Below are positions 25,170-33,944 of a stretch of 64,000 nucleotides of DNA, in pieces. Position 1 is the stretch's first letter. Each line of letters begins with the position of its first letter. The notes beneath the pieces are model-generated. The model did not search any database. It was not told where the DNA came from and saw nothing but the letters and a program-made list of their open reading frames with translations. The position numbers were made by a program, and so were the translations under genes. The stretch comes from Actinomadura alba (GTDB lineage Bacteria > Actinomycetota > Actinomycetes > Streptosporangiales > Streptosporangiaceae), in contig NZ_JABVEC010000011.1 of NCBI RefSeq assembly GCF_014323705.1, forward strand, positions 1 to 64,000. Direction: 5' to 3'.

Positions 25170-25691
25170 CTAGGTGAGGCCTCGGTAGCGGCCCTCGTAG
25201 TACACGAGGGGCCGGCCGGCCGGGTCGGGGCGCGAGACGCCCAGGACCTCGCCCACCACGATGCTGTGGTCGCCACCGTCGTGCACCGCGTGCGTGCGGC
25301 ACTCCAGCGCGGCGAGGGCGTCCGAGAAGATCGCCGCACCCGTGTGCGCACCCCGGACGGTGTTCCACCCCGACAGCCGCCCGTCCAGCGGGCGACCCCT
25401 GATGGCGAACCACTGGGACGCGTCCCGGCCGCCCTCACCGAGGACCGACACGGCCCACTCGCCGGCCGACACGACCACGTCGTGGAACCGGGCGACCTTC
25501 TCGGCGCAGAAGAGCACGAGCACGGGATCGAGCGACAGCGAGGTGAACGCGCTCACGGTCATCGCGTGGTCGACACCGTCCGCGCGGGTGCTGACTATGG
25601 TGATCCCGGTCGCGAAGCGGCCGACCACCCGGCGGAACTCATCGCGGTCGACGGCGCCCTCGGGCGGCGGGAGGGGCCCGGCGTCCACCAC
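25170..25691 (-). CDS. Flavin reductase-like protein
   Basis: 173 aa from GTG 25691. FMN-binding split-barrel reductase: DEFRRVVGRFATGITIVSTR, AMTVSAFTSLSLDPVLVLFC and the GDHSIVVGEVLGV segment. Usually supplies reduced flavin to a monooxygenase or acts as a mono-oxygenase partner; no partner gene is adjacent. Four bases downstream of the DUF6113 gene, so probably in the mshB operon. Confidence 0.87.
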   Translation of the reverse strand: MVDAGPLPPPEGAVDRDEFRRVVGRFATGITIVSTRADGVDHAMTVSAFTSLSLDPVLVLFCAEKVARFHDVVVSAGEWAVSVLGEGGRDASQWFAIRGRPLDGRLSGWNTVRGAHTGAAIFSDALAALECRTHAVHDGGDHSIVVGEVLGVSRPDPAGRPLVYYEGRYRGLT

Positions 25692-25695
25692 CGGA

Positions 25696-26265
25696 TCACC
25701 GCGCCCGTGAGTCGACGTCGACTCCTCTGAGCAGCCAGGAGCCGGCCGACCGGGAGAACGCCGCGACGACGGCGACGAGCCCGGCGATCATGCCTCCGAC
25801 CATGAACAGATAACCGGGCGTCGTGCCCGTGATCACGAGATCGCCCTCCGGGCGTCTGGCCGACATGAGTACGACGACGACCAGCCAGGGCACCGCCGGC
25901 GCCAGCGCGCCGAGTGGCGAGCACATCGCCCAGGCCGCCAGCCGGAAGCAGGCGAAGTTGAGCAGTACGAGGACGATGGCGGCGACCGGCACCGAGCCGA
26001 TCGTGCCCGAGAACAGGAATGAGCCGATCAGCCCGAGGACGAACCCGAGGACGGCGAGCACGCCGTAGGCCGCCCCGCTCACGAACGCCTCGAGCCGTTG
26101 CCCCAGGGCCCCGGAGCCGGGAGCGTGCGGGTCGTCGGCCTGCGCGCCCTGCTCCCGCATCGGCGGTCCGTACGACAGCGGCGGCTGGGGGGACGGGACC
26201 GGCGGTTTCCGGCCGTCACCCTCGTCCGGAGACGGATCGACCCGCTTACTCTCGTCCTCGCCCAC
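25696..26265 (-). CDS. DUF6113-type membrane protein
   Basis: 189 aa from GTG 26265; the frame extends upstream into mshB. Pro-rich acidic N-terminus of about 60 residues, then four membrane helices (SGAAYGVLAVLGFVLGLIGS, VPVAAIVLVLLNFACFRLAAW, the short LAPAVPWLVVVVLM segment, and YLFMVGGMIAGLVAVVAAF). Sits directly after mshB as Rv1171 does in M. tuberculosis; function unknown. Confidence 0.75.
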   Translation of the reverse strand: MGEDESKRVDPSPDEGDGRKPPVPSPQPPLSYGPPMREQGAQADDPHAPGSGALGQRLEAFVSGAAYGVLAVLGFVLGLIGSFLFSGTIGSVPVAAIVLVLLNFACFRLAAWAMCSPLGALAPAVPWLVVVVLMSARRPEGDLVITGTTPGYLFMVGGMIAGLVAVVAAFSRSAGSWLLRGVDVDSRAR

Positions 26266-26284
26266 AAACGCCCAGATTAATAGA

Positions 26285-27169
26285 TCAATGAAGCCCGGCG
26301 AACAGATCTGTCTCGCGCCCGTTCGCCGCCGCGAATCCACGGGGACCGGCGAGCAGGGTGTAGTACTCCGCCCCGAAGGCCTGCTGGCCCACGTTGTCGG
26401 ACAGCGCGAAGAACGGCTCCTCGACGATGACCTGGGTACGGTGCGCTCGGAGCGCTGCGAACTTGGCCCGCAGGTGATCGCGGGCGTCCACCACCGTCGT
26501 CACCTGCTCGTCCGGCACCCCGAACGGCAGTTCGTCGACGCTGCAGGCGGTCTCGAACGGCACGTCGACGTCCCGCGCCACGGCGACGGACCGGGCCAGA
26601 ACCGTACGCGGCATCGCGGTGGCGTAGAACTTCGCCACCTGCCATGGCGGACCCTCACCGAACGAGGCGTCGGCCGCCTTCTCGAACGCGGCCCAGGCCA
26701 CCCGATGGGCCTGGATGTGATCGGGATGACCGTAGTAGCCCCGGTCGTCATAGGTGACCATCACGTGCGGGCGCTGCTCCCGTACGACCGCGACCAGTTC
26801 CCGGCATGCCTCGTCCAGGTCGGCGCGCCAGAAGCAGCGCGGATCGTCGTTGGTGGCGGCGCCCATCATGCCGGAGTCCCTCCACCGCCCCGTGCCGCCG
26901 AGGAAGCGATGATCCTTCAATCCGAGCGCGGTACAGGCGGCGGCCAGCTCACCGACGCGGAACTCGCCCAGCCGATCCTCCTTGTCCGAGGCGAGATAGC
27001 GCAGCTCGTCGGGGATCACCTCGCCCTCTTCGCCCAGAGTGCAGGTGACCAGGCGGACGTCGGCGCCCTCGGCGGCGTACTTCGCGATCGTGGCGCCCGT
27101 GCCGATGGACTCGTCATCGGGATGCGCGTGCACGAACAGGATCCGGCGGTCGGTGTCCGTGGAACTCAT
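26285..27169 (-). CDS. mshB: Mycothiol biosynthesis deacetylase MshB
   Basis: 294 aa. Zn-dependent deacetylase removing acetyl from GlcNAc-inositol, second step of mycothiol synthesis. The zinc/catalytic motif AHPDDE is at residues 15-20 and the third zinc His is in GHPDH near residue 150. C-terminal segment [19 protein letters not shown] is typical. Presence of mshB confirms an actinobacterium. Ten bases after the kinase gene stop-to-start distance at 27179, so the kinase, mshB, DUF6113 and flavin reductase may be one transcript. Confidence 0.95.
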   Translation of the reverse strand: MSSTDTDRRILFVHAHPDDESIGTGATIAKYAAEGADVRLVTCTLGEEGEVIPDELRYLASDKEDRLGEFRVGELAAACTALGLKDHRFLGGTGRWRDSGMMGAATNDDPRCFWRADLDEACRELVAVVREQRPHVMVTYDDRGYYGHPDHIQAHRVAWAAFEKAADASFGEGPPWQVAKFYATAMPRTVLARSVAVARDVDVPFETACSVDELPFGVPDEQVTTVVDARDHLRAKFAALRAHRTQVIVEEPFFALSDNVGQQAFGAEYYTLLAGPRGFAAANGRETDLFAGLH

Positions 27170-27178
27170 ACCCCGAGC

Positions 27179-28534
27179 CTAGGGCGTCAGCGCTCCGATC
27201 GAGGGCGGCGGCTCCGTGGTTTCGGAAGTCGGGCTGGGGGGCGGCTCGCTGGTCGGGGGCGGTGTGGTCCTCGTCGGTGTCACCGGCGGGTGAGTGACCG
27301 GCGGAGCCTTGCGCGTCGGGGTCGAGGACGTCTGCGGGCGGGTCGGCGTCACCTCGCCGGGAGAGTCCGTTTCCCCTCCCGTCTCGGGCGCCGTGGTGCT
27401 CGCGCCCGGGCCGGTCACCGTCACCGTGGGCCCCGGGTCGCCGGTCGCGCCATCGCCACGGGTCAGGGCCCACGCGCCGACGCCGGCCAGGCCGAGCGCC
27501 GCCACCAGGACCAGCACGGCGAGCACGGCCCGCCGCCGGCCGTCGGCCGGAGCGGCGCGCGGGTCGGCCGCGTAGGCGCCGGAGGCGGGAGAGGTCGCCA
27601 GCGGGAGCGGGTTCACCCCGGCCCAGCTCGTGGTGCCCCCCGTCGCGCCCGCCTGGTCGACGCCCTGGGCGAGAACGGTCGTCGGGACGACGTCTCCGTT
27701 CTCCAGCCGGGTCTCCTGCCCCGGCATCGGCTGCCCGAGCAGGCGCATCAGCAGTTCCCGGGCGTGCGGGCGCTGCTCGGGCTCCTTGGCCAGGCACGCC
27801 CGGACGAGCTCGCGCAGCTCCGCCGGGAGAGAGTCGAGCGGCGGCTCCTCGTTGAGGATCCGGTTGACCACGGCGGGGATCGTGTCCTGCCCGAACGGCG
27901 CGCTCCCCGTGGCGGCGTACACCATCGTCGAGGCCCACGAGAAGATGTCGACGGCCGGCGTGATCCCCTGACCCCGCACCTGCTCGGGTGCCATGTACGC
28001 CGGCGTGCCGATGGCCGCCGTGGCGACCGTCGAACTCGCGTCGAGCGCCCGCGCGATACCGAAGTCGATCACCCGGGGGCCGTCGGGCGCCATGAGGACG
28101 TTGTGCGGCTTGAAGTCCCGGTGGATGATGCCGGCCTGGTGGATGGCGGCCAGTGCCGTCACGGTGCCGATCGCGAGCCGTTCGAGGTCGGCACCCCCGC
28201 GCGGGCCCGCCTCGATCACCTGCTGCTGAAGCGACGGCCCGGGGACGAACTCGCTCACGATGTACGGCCGGTCTCCGGCCACGTCGGCGTCGAGCACCTG
28301 GGCCGTGCAGAACCGCGCCACCTGCTTGGCCGCGCCGACCTCGCGCACGAACCTCGAACGGGCGGCCTCGTCACCGGTCAGGTCCGCGCGCAGCAGTTTG
28401 ATCGCGACCTGTCCCCCGTCGGCGTCCTGACCGAGGTACACCACGCCTTGGCCTCCCTCACCGAGGCGGCCGACCAGTTCGTACTCGCCGAGCCGTCGCG
28501 GATCACCAGACTGCAGCGGGGGGGTGTCAGGCAT
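27179..28534 (-). CDS. Transmembrane Ser/Thr protein kinase (PknB-type)
   Basis: 451 aa. Kinase domain residues about 17-275: glycine loop GRLGEGGQGVVYLG, ATP-binding Lys46, catalytic HRD ending at Asp140 with KPHN, DFG at 157-159, and activation-loop end GTPAYMAPEQ. One membrane helix near residues 335-360, then an extracellular Pro/Thr-rich tail of about 90 residues with no PASTA repeats. Likely senses through the wall or serves as a structural stalk. Divergent from the S9 peptidase across 98 bases. Confidence 0.93.
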   Translation of the reverse strand: MPDTPPLQSGDPRRLGEYELVGRLGEGGQGVVYLGQDADGGQVAIKLLRADLTGDEAARSRFVREVGAAKQVARFCTAQVLDADVAGDRPYIVSEFVPGPSLQQQVIEAGPRGGADLERLAIGTVTALAAIHQAGIIHRDFKPHNVLMAPDGPRVIDFGIARALDASSTVATAAIGTPAYMAPEQVRGQGITPAVDIFSWASTMVYAATGSAPFGQDTIPAVVNRILNEEPPLDSLPAELRELVRACLAKEPEQRPHARELLMRLLGQPMPGQETRLENGDVVPTTVLAQGVDQAGATGGTTSWAGVNPLPLATSPASGAYAADPRAAPADGRRRAVLAVLVLVAALGLAGVGAWALTRGDGATGDPGPTVTVTGPGASTTAPETGGETDSPGEVTPTRPQTSSTPTRKAPPVTHPPVTPTRTTPPPTSEPPPSPTSETTEPPPSIGALTP

Positions 28535-28632
28535 GTCTCTCCTGTGCGTGGTGGACCGTCGGGGAAGCCGAGTACCGAGGGTACGTCCGGGCGGCGCGCC
28601 GTGACCACCGGAACGGTGGGAGGATCGGGAGC

Positions 28633-30711
28633 ATGAGCTATCCCCGGCAGAGCGCCCGCACCCGGCGGTTCACGCTAGGCGTCCCGCGCGGCTTTCAGAT
28701 CTCACCCGACGGGTCGCGCGTGGTCTTCCTGCGCTCGCGAGGAGGCACCGATCCGGTGACCTGCCTGTGGACGCTCGACCTCGCCACGGGAGAGGAACGG
28801 CCGGTCGCGGATCCGCGAACGCTCGACGCCGGTGACGAGAACCTGCCCGCCGAGGAACGGGCGCGCCGCGAACGAGCGCGTGAGTCCGCCGGGGGAATCG
28901 TCGGCTACGCCACCGACCGGGACGTGACGCTAGCCGCCTTCAGCCTGGCCGGACGACTTTTCGTCGCCGATCTGGTGGACGGTGCCGTACGTGCCCTGGA
29001 CGCGGCCGCCCCGGTCTTCGACCCGCGGCCGGACCCGGCCGGGCGGCAGGTGGCGTACGTTTCCGGGCGCACGGTGCGCGTCATCGACCTCGGGAAGGAC
29101 GGCGGAGCGGGCCGAGACGACCGGGCGCTGGTGCAGCCCGAGAGCGAGCAGGTGTCGTACGGGCTGGCCGAGTTCATCGCCGCCGAGGAGATGGGCCGCA
29201 TGCGCGGGCACTGGTGGGCGCCCGACGGCGGGTCACTGCTGGTGGCACGGGTCGACGAGACCCCGGTCGTCCGCTGGCACATCGCGGACCCGGCCGAACC
29301 GGCCGCGCCGCCCGTCGAGATCGCCTACCCGGCCGCGGGGACGCCGAACGCGTACGTGGGCCTCGTCCTGCTGAAGGTCGACGGCCGCCGCACCGGGGTG
29401 GCGTGGGATCGCGGCGAGTTCCCGTATCTGGTGGCCGTCCACTGGGACGAGCACGGCCCCCTGATCGTCGTCCAGTCGCGCGACCAGCGGGTGATCCGCG
29501 TGCTGGCCGTGGACCCCATCAGCGGCGACACCGAGCTCGTCCACGCGTCGCACGACCCGGTGTGGCTGGACATCGTGGCCGGCGTGCCCGCCCGCACGAA
29601 GGCCGGCGAGCTCGTGTGGACCACCGACGACCGCGAGACCGACACCCGCCGGCTGACCGTCGGCGGCGTGCCCGTGACGCCGCCCGGCCTGCAGGTCCGC
29701 TCGGTGCTGGGCGTCGACGGTGACACGGTGCTGTTCACCGCCTCCGAGGAGCCGACCGAGATCCACGTGTGGTCCCACACCCCGGACGGCCTGACCAGGA
29801 TGACCGACGGCTCCGGCGTGTTCAGCGGGCTCCGCGCAGGCGGCCGCACCCTGCTGACCGGCTCGCGGCTCGACGAGGCCGGCGTGAGCACCTGGCTGAC
29901 CGGCTCGGACGTGCGGATCCCCTCACTCGCCGAGACCCCCGTGATCACCCCCTCGGTACGGCTGGTGACCGCCGGCGAGCGCGGCGTGCGGACCGCCGTC
30001 GTGCTGCCGGCCGGGTGGGAGCCGGGCGCGGACCCGCTGCCGGTGCTGATGGACCCCTACGGTGGCCCGCACGCCCAGCGGGTGCTCGCCGCCCAGCGCG
30101 CCTACCGCGAGGCCCAGTGGCTGGCCGACCAGGGCTTCGCCGTCGTGATCGCCGACGGCCGCGGCACGCCCGGGCGGGGGCCCCGGTGGGAGCGCGCGAT
30201 CCGCGGCGACTTCGCCGGCCCGGTCCTCGAAGACCAGATCGCCGCCCTCGAGGAGGCGGCGAGGCTGTACCCCGGCGCGCTGGATCTGAGCCGCGTCGGG
30301 ATCCGCGGCTGGTCGTTCGGCGGCTGGCTGGCCGCGCTCGCCGTACTGCGGCGCCCGGACGTGTTCCACGCCGGCGTCGCGGGCGCGCCGGTGACGGACT
30401 GGGCGCTCTACGACACCCACTACACCGAGCGGTACCTCGGCCATCCCGACGAGGAACCGGAGACCTACGCGCGCAACTCGCTGCTGAACGACGCGCCGAA
30501 GCTGGAACGGCCACTGCTGATCATCCATGGGCTGGCCGACGACAACGTGGTCGCCGCGCACACCCTGCGGCTGTCGTCAGCACTGCTCGCCGCAGGACGC
30601 CCGCACACCGTGCTGCCGCTGTCCGGAGTCACCCACATGACCCCGCAGCAGGTCGTCGCCGAGAACCTCCTTCATCTCCAGGTCGACTTCCTGCGCAGGT
30701 CACTGAGCTGA
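28633..30711 (+). CDS. S9 prolyl oligopeptidase/DPP-IV-type serine peptidase
   Basis: 692 aa. An N-terminal DPP-IV beta-propeller region is followed by an alpha/beta hydrolase. Catalytic Ser is in GIRGWSFGGW near residue 560, Asp in HGLADDNVV near 635 and His in SGVTHMTP near 666. LMDPYGGPHAQRV supplies the oxyanion Tyr. The EEMGR motif (FIAAEEMGRMRGHWW) resembles the substrate N-terminus-binding Glu-Glu of DPP-IV, suggesting dipeptide release. No signal peptide, so cytoplasmic. Followed by a strong terminator. Confidence 0.92.
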   Translation: MSYPRQSARTRRFTLGVPRGFQISPDGSRVVFLRSRGGTDPVTCLWTLDLATGEERPVADPRTLDAGDENLPAEERARRERARESAGGIVGYATDRDVTLAAFSLAGRLFVADLVDGAVRALDAAAPVFDPRPDPAGRQVAYVSGRTVRVIDLGKDGGAGRDDRALVQPESEQVSYGLAEFIAAEEMGRMRGHWWAPDGGSLLVARVDETPVVRWHIADPAEPAAPPVEIAYPAAGTPNAYVGLVLLKVDGRRTGVAWDRGEFPYLVAVHWDEHGPLIVVQSRDQRVIRVLAVDPISGDTELVHASHDPVWLDIVAGVPARTKAGELVWTTDDRETDTRRLTVGGVPVTPPGLQVRSVLGVDGDTVLFTASEEPTEIHVWSHTPDGLTRMTDGSGVFSGLRAGGRTLLTGSRLDEAGVSTWLTGSDVRIPSLAETPVITPSVRLVTAGERGVRTAVVLPAGWEPGADPLPVLMDPYGGPHAQRVLAAQRAYREAQWLADQGFAVVIADGRGTPGRGPRWERAIRGDFAGPVLEDQIAALEEAARLYPGALDLSRVGIRGWSFGGWLAALAVLRRPDVFHAGVAGAPVTDWALYDTHYTERYLGHPDEEPETYARNSLLNDAPKLERPLLIIHGLADDNVVAAHTLRLSSALLAAGRPHTVLPLSGVTHMTPQQVVAENLLHLQVDFLRRSLS

Positions 30712-30722
30712 CCGCCGACGGC

Positions 30723-30775
30723 TGATCGCGTGACGGACCGTCGTCCTCCGGCGGCCACGGTCCGTCACGTGATCA
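30723..30775. terminator. Long hairpin after the S9 peptidase gene
   Basis: Arms of 19 bases with one mismatch (TGATCGCGTGACGGACCGT and its near-complement) around a 15-base loop, 12 bases after the stop of the peptidase gene and before the phosphatase start. Confidence 0.75.
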
Positions 30776-30795
30776 TGTCCGCCTAGGATGCGGGC

Positions 30796-31422
30796 ATGGT
30801 CGACGGGTTCCGCATTGTTTTCGTGTGCACGGCCAACATCTGCCGGTCCCCGATGGCCGAGGCGATGACCAGGATGTCCATGAGCTCGTACGGCACGGCT
30901 TTCGTCGTGACGAGCGCGGGAGTGCACGGGCACGAGGGCAGCCCGATCGCTCCCGGCTCGGGCTCAGCGCTCGACGCGCTCGGAGTCGTGCACGCGGGCC
31001 ATCGCGGCAGGATGCTCACCCGCGAGATCGTCGACGGGTCCGACCTGATCCTGACCATGGAGGCGGCGCACCGAGACGTCATCGCCGCGCATCAGCCCGA
31101 AGCGGCCGGCCGGACGTTCACGCTGCGCGAGTTCGCCCGGCTCGTCGACGGCGAGCCCGCACCAGGCGGCAGGCACACCCCGACACCAGGCGGCGGGCAC
31201 ACCCCGGCACCAGGCGGCAGGCACACCCCGGCACTGGACGGCGGGCACCTCACCGACCGCGCCAGAGCACTGGTGGCGGCGGCGCACCGGCGACGCGGGC
31301 AGCGCCCCGGCATCGACGACGTGTCCGACCCGTACGGCGGACCGGACGAGGGCTACCGCACCTGCGCCGCCCTCATCCGATCGGAACTGGACACCGCGCT
31401 CCGGCCCTTCCTCACCTCGTGA
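30796..31422 (+). CDS. Low-molecular-weight protein tyrosine phosphatase with repeat insert
   Basis: 208 aa. P-loop C11-TANI-C-R17-S (CX5R) at the N-terminus and the general-acid Asp in DVSDPYGGP near residue 175. Between them, about residues 118-148, is an insert of three near-identical octapeptides of the PGGRHTPA type plus a fourth degenerate copy, encoded by 24-bp repeats; standard family members (about 150-160 aa) lack it. Dephosphorylates Tyr (or Arg) phosphoproteins. Only 11-12 bases in its tail differ from the duplicated copy downstream. Confidence 0.88.
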   Translation: MVDGFRIVFVCTANICRSPMAEAMTRMSMSSYGTAFVVTSAGVHGHEGSPIAPGSGSALDALGVVHAGHRGRMLTREIVDGSDLILTMEAAHRDVIAAHQPEAAGRTFTLREFARLVDGEPAPGGRHTPTPGGGHTPAPGGRHTPALDGGHLTDRARALVAAAHRRRGQRPGIDDVSDPYGGPDEGYRTCAALIRSELDTALRPFLTS

Positions 31423-31493
31423 CCTCGCAGTGGCCCGCGTGCGCACAACTGCATGATCACGGCAGAAGGTCCTCTGCCGTGATCATGCAGTTG
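31325..31493. repeat. Direct repeat copy A: phosphatase tail plus palindrome
   Basis: This 169-base segment (last 32 codons of the phosphatase gene, the stop, the next 20 bases and the palindrome) recurs at 31871-32040 with about nine bases in ten identical by eye. Many differences fall at third codon positions. Confidence 0.85.
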
Positions 31494-31496
31494 TGC
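31443..31496. terminator. Perfect 24-bp-arm palindrome (repeat element copy 1)
   Basis: Arms GCACAACTGCATGATCACGG-CAGA and exact complement around a 6-base loop AGGTCC, just after the phosphatase stop. Acts plausibly as a bidirectional terminator; a second imperfect copy lies at 31993-32040. Confidence 0.75.
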
Positions 31497-31521
31497 ACAC
31501 CAGTCGCCCGCCGTGCCGGGA

Positions 31522-31860
31522 CTACTCGGACGCCGCCCGGAGGGTGGTGGGGGTGAACCTCACCGATGACCGGCCGTCCGTCCGGGACGCCGTGCTGACC
31601 GGGGTGTAGACGCGCACGGCCTCCGTGTGGTCGCGGACCACGAACGCCCACGTCGGACGATCGGGAAGGAGATACTCGAAGGCGGTCGGATCGGTGGCGG
31701 CTCGGAACGAGTCGTCGGCGGGCTGGGTCCTCGCCCAGTCGCCCCAGACGCCGGAGAAAGTGTCGGTCTCACCCGTGTGGTGGATGATTCCGTCGGCCGC
31801 GCGGGCGACCACCTGGATCCGTCCGTTCGGGCCGAGGTCGGCGGATGGCGGACCCGCCGC
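31522..31860 (-). pseudogene. C-terminal fragment of a secreted lectin/sialidase-like repeat protein
   Basis: In one minus-strand frame: GPPSADLGPNGRIQVVARAA, DGIIHHTGETDTFSGVWGDW, DPTAFEYLLPDRPTWAFVVRD, ending at a TAG at 31522. The pattern (DGRIQVVARAADGTIHH, WGDW) is that of secreted beta-propeller/lectin-like repeat proteins of actinomycetes. The frame upstream runs straight into the antisense of the duplicated phosphatase tail and palindrome, so there is no start or signal peptide. Remnant only. Confidence 0.65.
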
Positions 31861-31870
31861 GGTGAAGGTC

Positions 31871-32040
31871 CCGATCCGTACGGCGGACCGGCCGAGGGCT
31901 ACCACACCTGCGCCGCCCTCATCCGATCCGAACTCGACACCGCCCTCCGAGCGTCCCTCACCTCGTGACCTCGCAGTGGGCCGCCGTGCGCACAACTGCA
32001 TGATCACGGCAGAAGGTCCTCCGCCGTGATCATGCAGTTG
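31871..32040. repeat. Direct repeat copy B: orphan phosphatase tail plus palindrome
   Basis: Second copy of the 31325-31493 segment. It encodes PDPYGGPAEGYHTCAALIRS and on to LTS-stop, without any upstream phosphatase sequence. Remains of a second, tandem phosphatase gene or of a segmental duplication. Confidence 0.85.
31993..32040. repeat. Palindrome copy 2 (18-bp arms)
   Basis: Arms CAACTGCATGATCACGGC / GCCGTGATCATGCAGTTG around a 12-base loop; one arm base has drifted from copy 1. Same position relative to the orphan phosphatase tail as copy 1 has to the intact gene. Confidence 0.75.
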
Positions 32041-32195
32041 CACCGATGACGGGCCGCCCGTCCGGGAGATCCCAGGTCTCCGAGAAGGTGCCCTGGTTCC
32101 TGACCGGCACCGGAGTGCCGGTGAGTCCGGTCATGCCCAACGTGAACCAGCAGCCGTACGCGCCGTTCGGGCCGTCCTGCTGCGACGCCCATTAA
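32041..32195 (-). pseudogene. Second fragment of a secreted lectin-like protein
   Basis: A minus-strand frame reads QQDGPNGAYGCWFTLGMTGL, TGTPVPVRNQGTFSETWDLP, DGRPVIGA and is then interrupted by the palindrome. It has no start, signal or continuation. The first 27 bases (CACCGATGACGGGCCGCCCG and on) resemble 31560-31586 after palindrome copy 1, so this fragment is part of the duplicated unit. Confidence 0.5.
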
Positions 32196-32216
32196 CATTC
32201 ACCCGAACAACGGCCG

Positions 32217-33944
32217 TCAATGTGTGCGGCCGTGCCAGGAGGTCCAGAGCGCGGCGTAGGAGCCGCCCGCGGCCACGAGCTCGTCGTGGCTGCCCAGCTC
32301 GGTGATCCGGCCGTCCTCGACGACCGCGACCCGGTCGGCGTCATGGGCGGTCTGCAACCGGTGCGCGATCGCCACGACCGTACGGCCGTCCAGGACGGCT
32401 CCGAGAGAGCGTTCGAGGTTCCTGGCCGCCCGCGGGTCGAGCAGCGAGGTCGCCTCGTCGAGCACCAGGGTGTGCGGATCTGCCAGCACCAGCCTGGCGA
32501 GCGCGAGTTGCTGGGCCTGAGCCGGGGACAGGGCGAGCCCGCCCGCCCCGACCTCGGCATCGAGGCCGGGTCCGGACCAGTCGACGGCCTCGAGCGCGGC
32601 GCGGATATCGCCGGCCGAGGCGTCGGGACGGGCCATGACGACGTTGTCGCGCACCGTGCCGCGGAAGACGTGATGTTCCTGCGTCACAAGGGCGACATGG
32701 CCGCGGAGGTCGTCGAGTGGAAGCTCCACCAGCGGGACGGAGCCGACCGACACCGAGCCGGTCCGCGGCCCGTGGATCCCGGCGAGCAGCCGTCCCAGGG
32801 TGGACTTGCCCGCGCCGCTCGGGCCGACGACGGCGAGGCGCTCGCCGGGGCGCAGCGTCAGGTCGACGCCGTGCAGGACGTCGGTGCCCTCGCGGTAGGC
32901 GTACCGCACGTCACGGACGTCGATCCGCTCGCAGTCCGGCCGCGCGGTCGTGGCCGCCTCGCGGTCCTGGGGCACGGCGGCGACGCCGAGCAGCCTGGCC
33001 AGTGAGGCGCCGCCCACCTGCAGCTCGTCCAGCCAGGTCAGCAGCATGTCGAGCGGCTCGATGAGCTGCTGCACGTACAGCGTGGCGGCGGTCACCTGGG
33101 CGAGCGACGCCATGTCGTTGATGTACAGGAGGCCGCCGAGCAGAAGCGTGCCCACCACGGGGATCACGTAGCCGGTCTCCACCATCGGGTAGTAGATGGT
33201 GCGGAGCCTCAGCGTGTAGCGCTCGGCCGCCCAACTGCCCCTGATGCCGACGTTGCAGCGCCGCTGCCGGTCGTCTCCCAGGCCGAGCGCGTCGACCGTG
33301 CGGGCGCCCTTGACGGTCTCGGCCAGGCTGTCGGTCAGCTCGGCCCACGCGGCGTTCTCTCGCAGGTAGCCGTCGCGGGCACGGGCGAGGTACCACCGCG
33401 TACAGCCCCACAGCAGCGGGGCCACGACGAGGCAGGGCAGGATGAACACCGGCCCGACCAGCACCAGTGCGCCCAGCGTGAACGACACGGTGACCAGCGC
33501 GATCAGCGTCTCGGGCACGGCCATCCGGACCGTACGGGCCAGCGCGTCGACGTCGCGCGACGTGCGCGTCACCAGATCGCCGGTACCGGCCCGCTCGACG
33601 GTGGACAGCGGCAGGTCCAGGACCCGGTCGACGAACTCCTCCCGCAGCTCGGCGAGCACTTTCTCGCCGAGGCGCGTTGAGGCGTAGTAGGCGAAGCGCA
33701 CGAAGACGCCCTGTGCGATGACGAATCCGGCGATGACCAGCGCGACCAGGTCGACGTCGGCGGTACCGGACCGTACGCCTTCGACCAGGTCTCCGAGCAG
33801 CCAGGGAGCCACCAGCCCGGAGACCGCGGCCAGACCGTGCAGGGTCAGCGCACCGGCCAGCGCCCGCGGATGCCGCAGCGTGAGCCGGCGCGCGTACGCG
33901 CGCACCTCGGCGCGCGTCGCGACCGGCAGGATCTGCGCGCTCAT
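32217..33944 (-). CDS. ABC exporter half-transporter, catalytic subunit
   Basis: 575 aa. Six-helix transmembrane domain (residues about 25-310) and nucleotide-binding domain. Walker A GPSGAGKST at about 367-375, Walker B LVLDEAT at about 492-498 and H-loop IAHRL are intact, but the ABC signature is LSPAQ instead of LSGGQ. It pairs with the gene at 34108, whose signature is intact and whose Walker A is gone, which gives one working and one dead ATP site. Substrate unknown (drug, lipid or peptide). Confidence 0.92.
   Translation of the reverse strand: MSAQILPVATRAEVRAYARRLTLRHPRALAGALTLHGLAAVSGLVAPWLLGDLVEGVRSGTADVDLVALVIAGFVIAQGVFVRFAYYASTRLGEKVLAELREEFVDRVLDLPLSTVERAGTGDLVTRTSRDVDALARTVRMAVPETLIALVTVSFTLGALVLVGPVFILPCLVVAPLLWGCTRWYLARARDGYLRENAAWAELTDSLAETVKGARTVDALGLGDDRQRRCNVGIRGSWAAERYTLRLRTIYYPMVETGYVIPVVGTLLLGGLLYINDMASLAQVTAATLYVQQLIEPLDMLLTWLDELQVGGASLARLLGVAAVPQDREAATTARPDCERIDVRDVRYAYREGTDVLHGVDLTLRPGERLAVVGPSGAGKSTLGRLLAGIHGPRTGSVSVGSVPLVELPLDDLRGHVALVTQEHHVFRGTVRDNVVMARPDASAGDIRAALEAVDWSGPGLDAEVGAGGLALSPAQAQQLALARLVLADPHTLVLDEATSLLDPRAARNLERSLGAVLDGRTVVAIAHRLQTAHDADRVAVVEDGRITELGSHDELVAAGGSYAALWTSWHGRTH

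Noticed and set aside
31522..32043. 173-aa minus-strand open frame covering the palindrome region
   Set aside because: Its first 60 residues are antisense to the orphan phosphatase tail and palindrome; only the last part resembles a protein, so it is listed as a pseudogene fragment.
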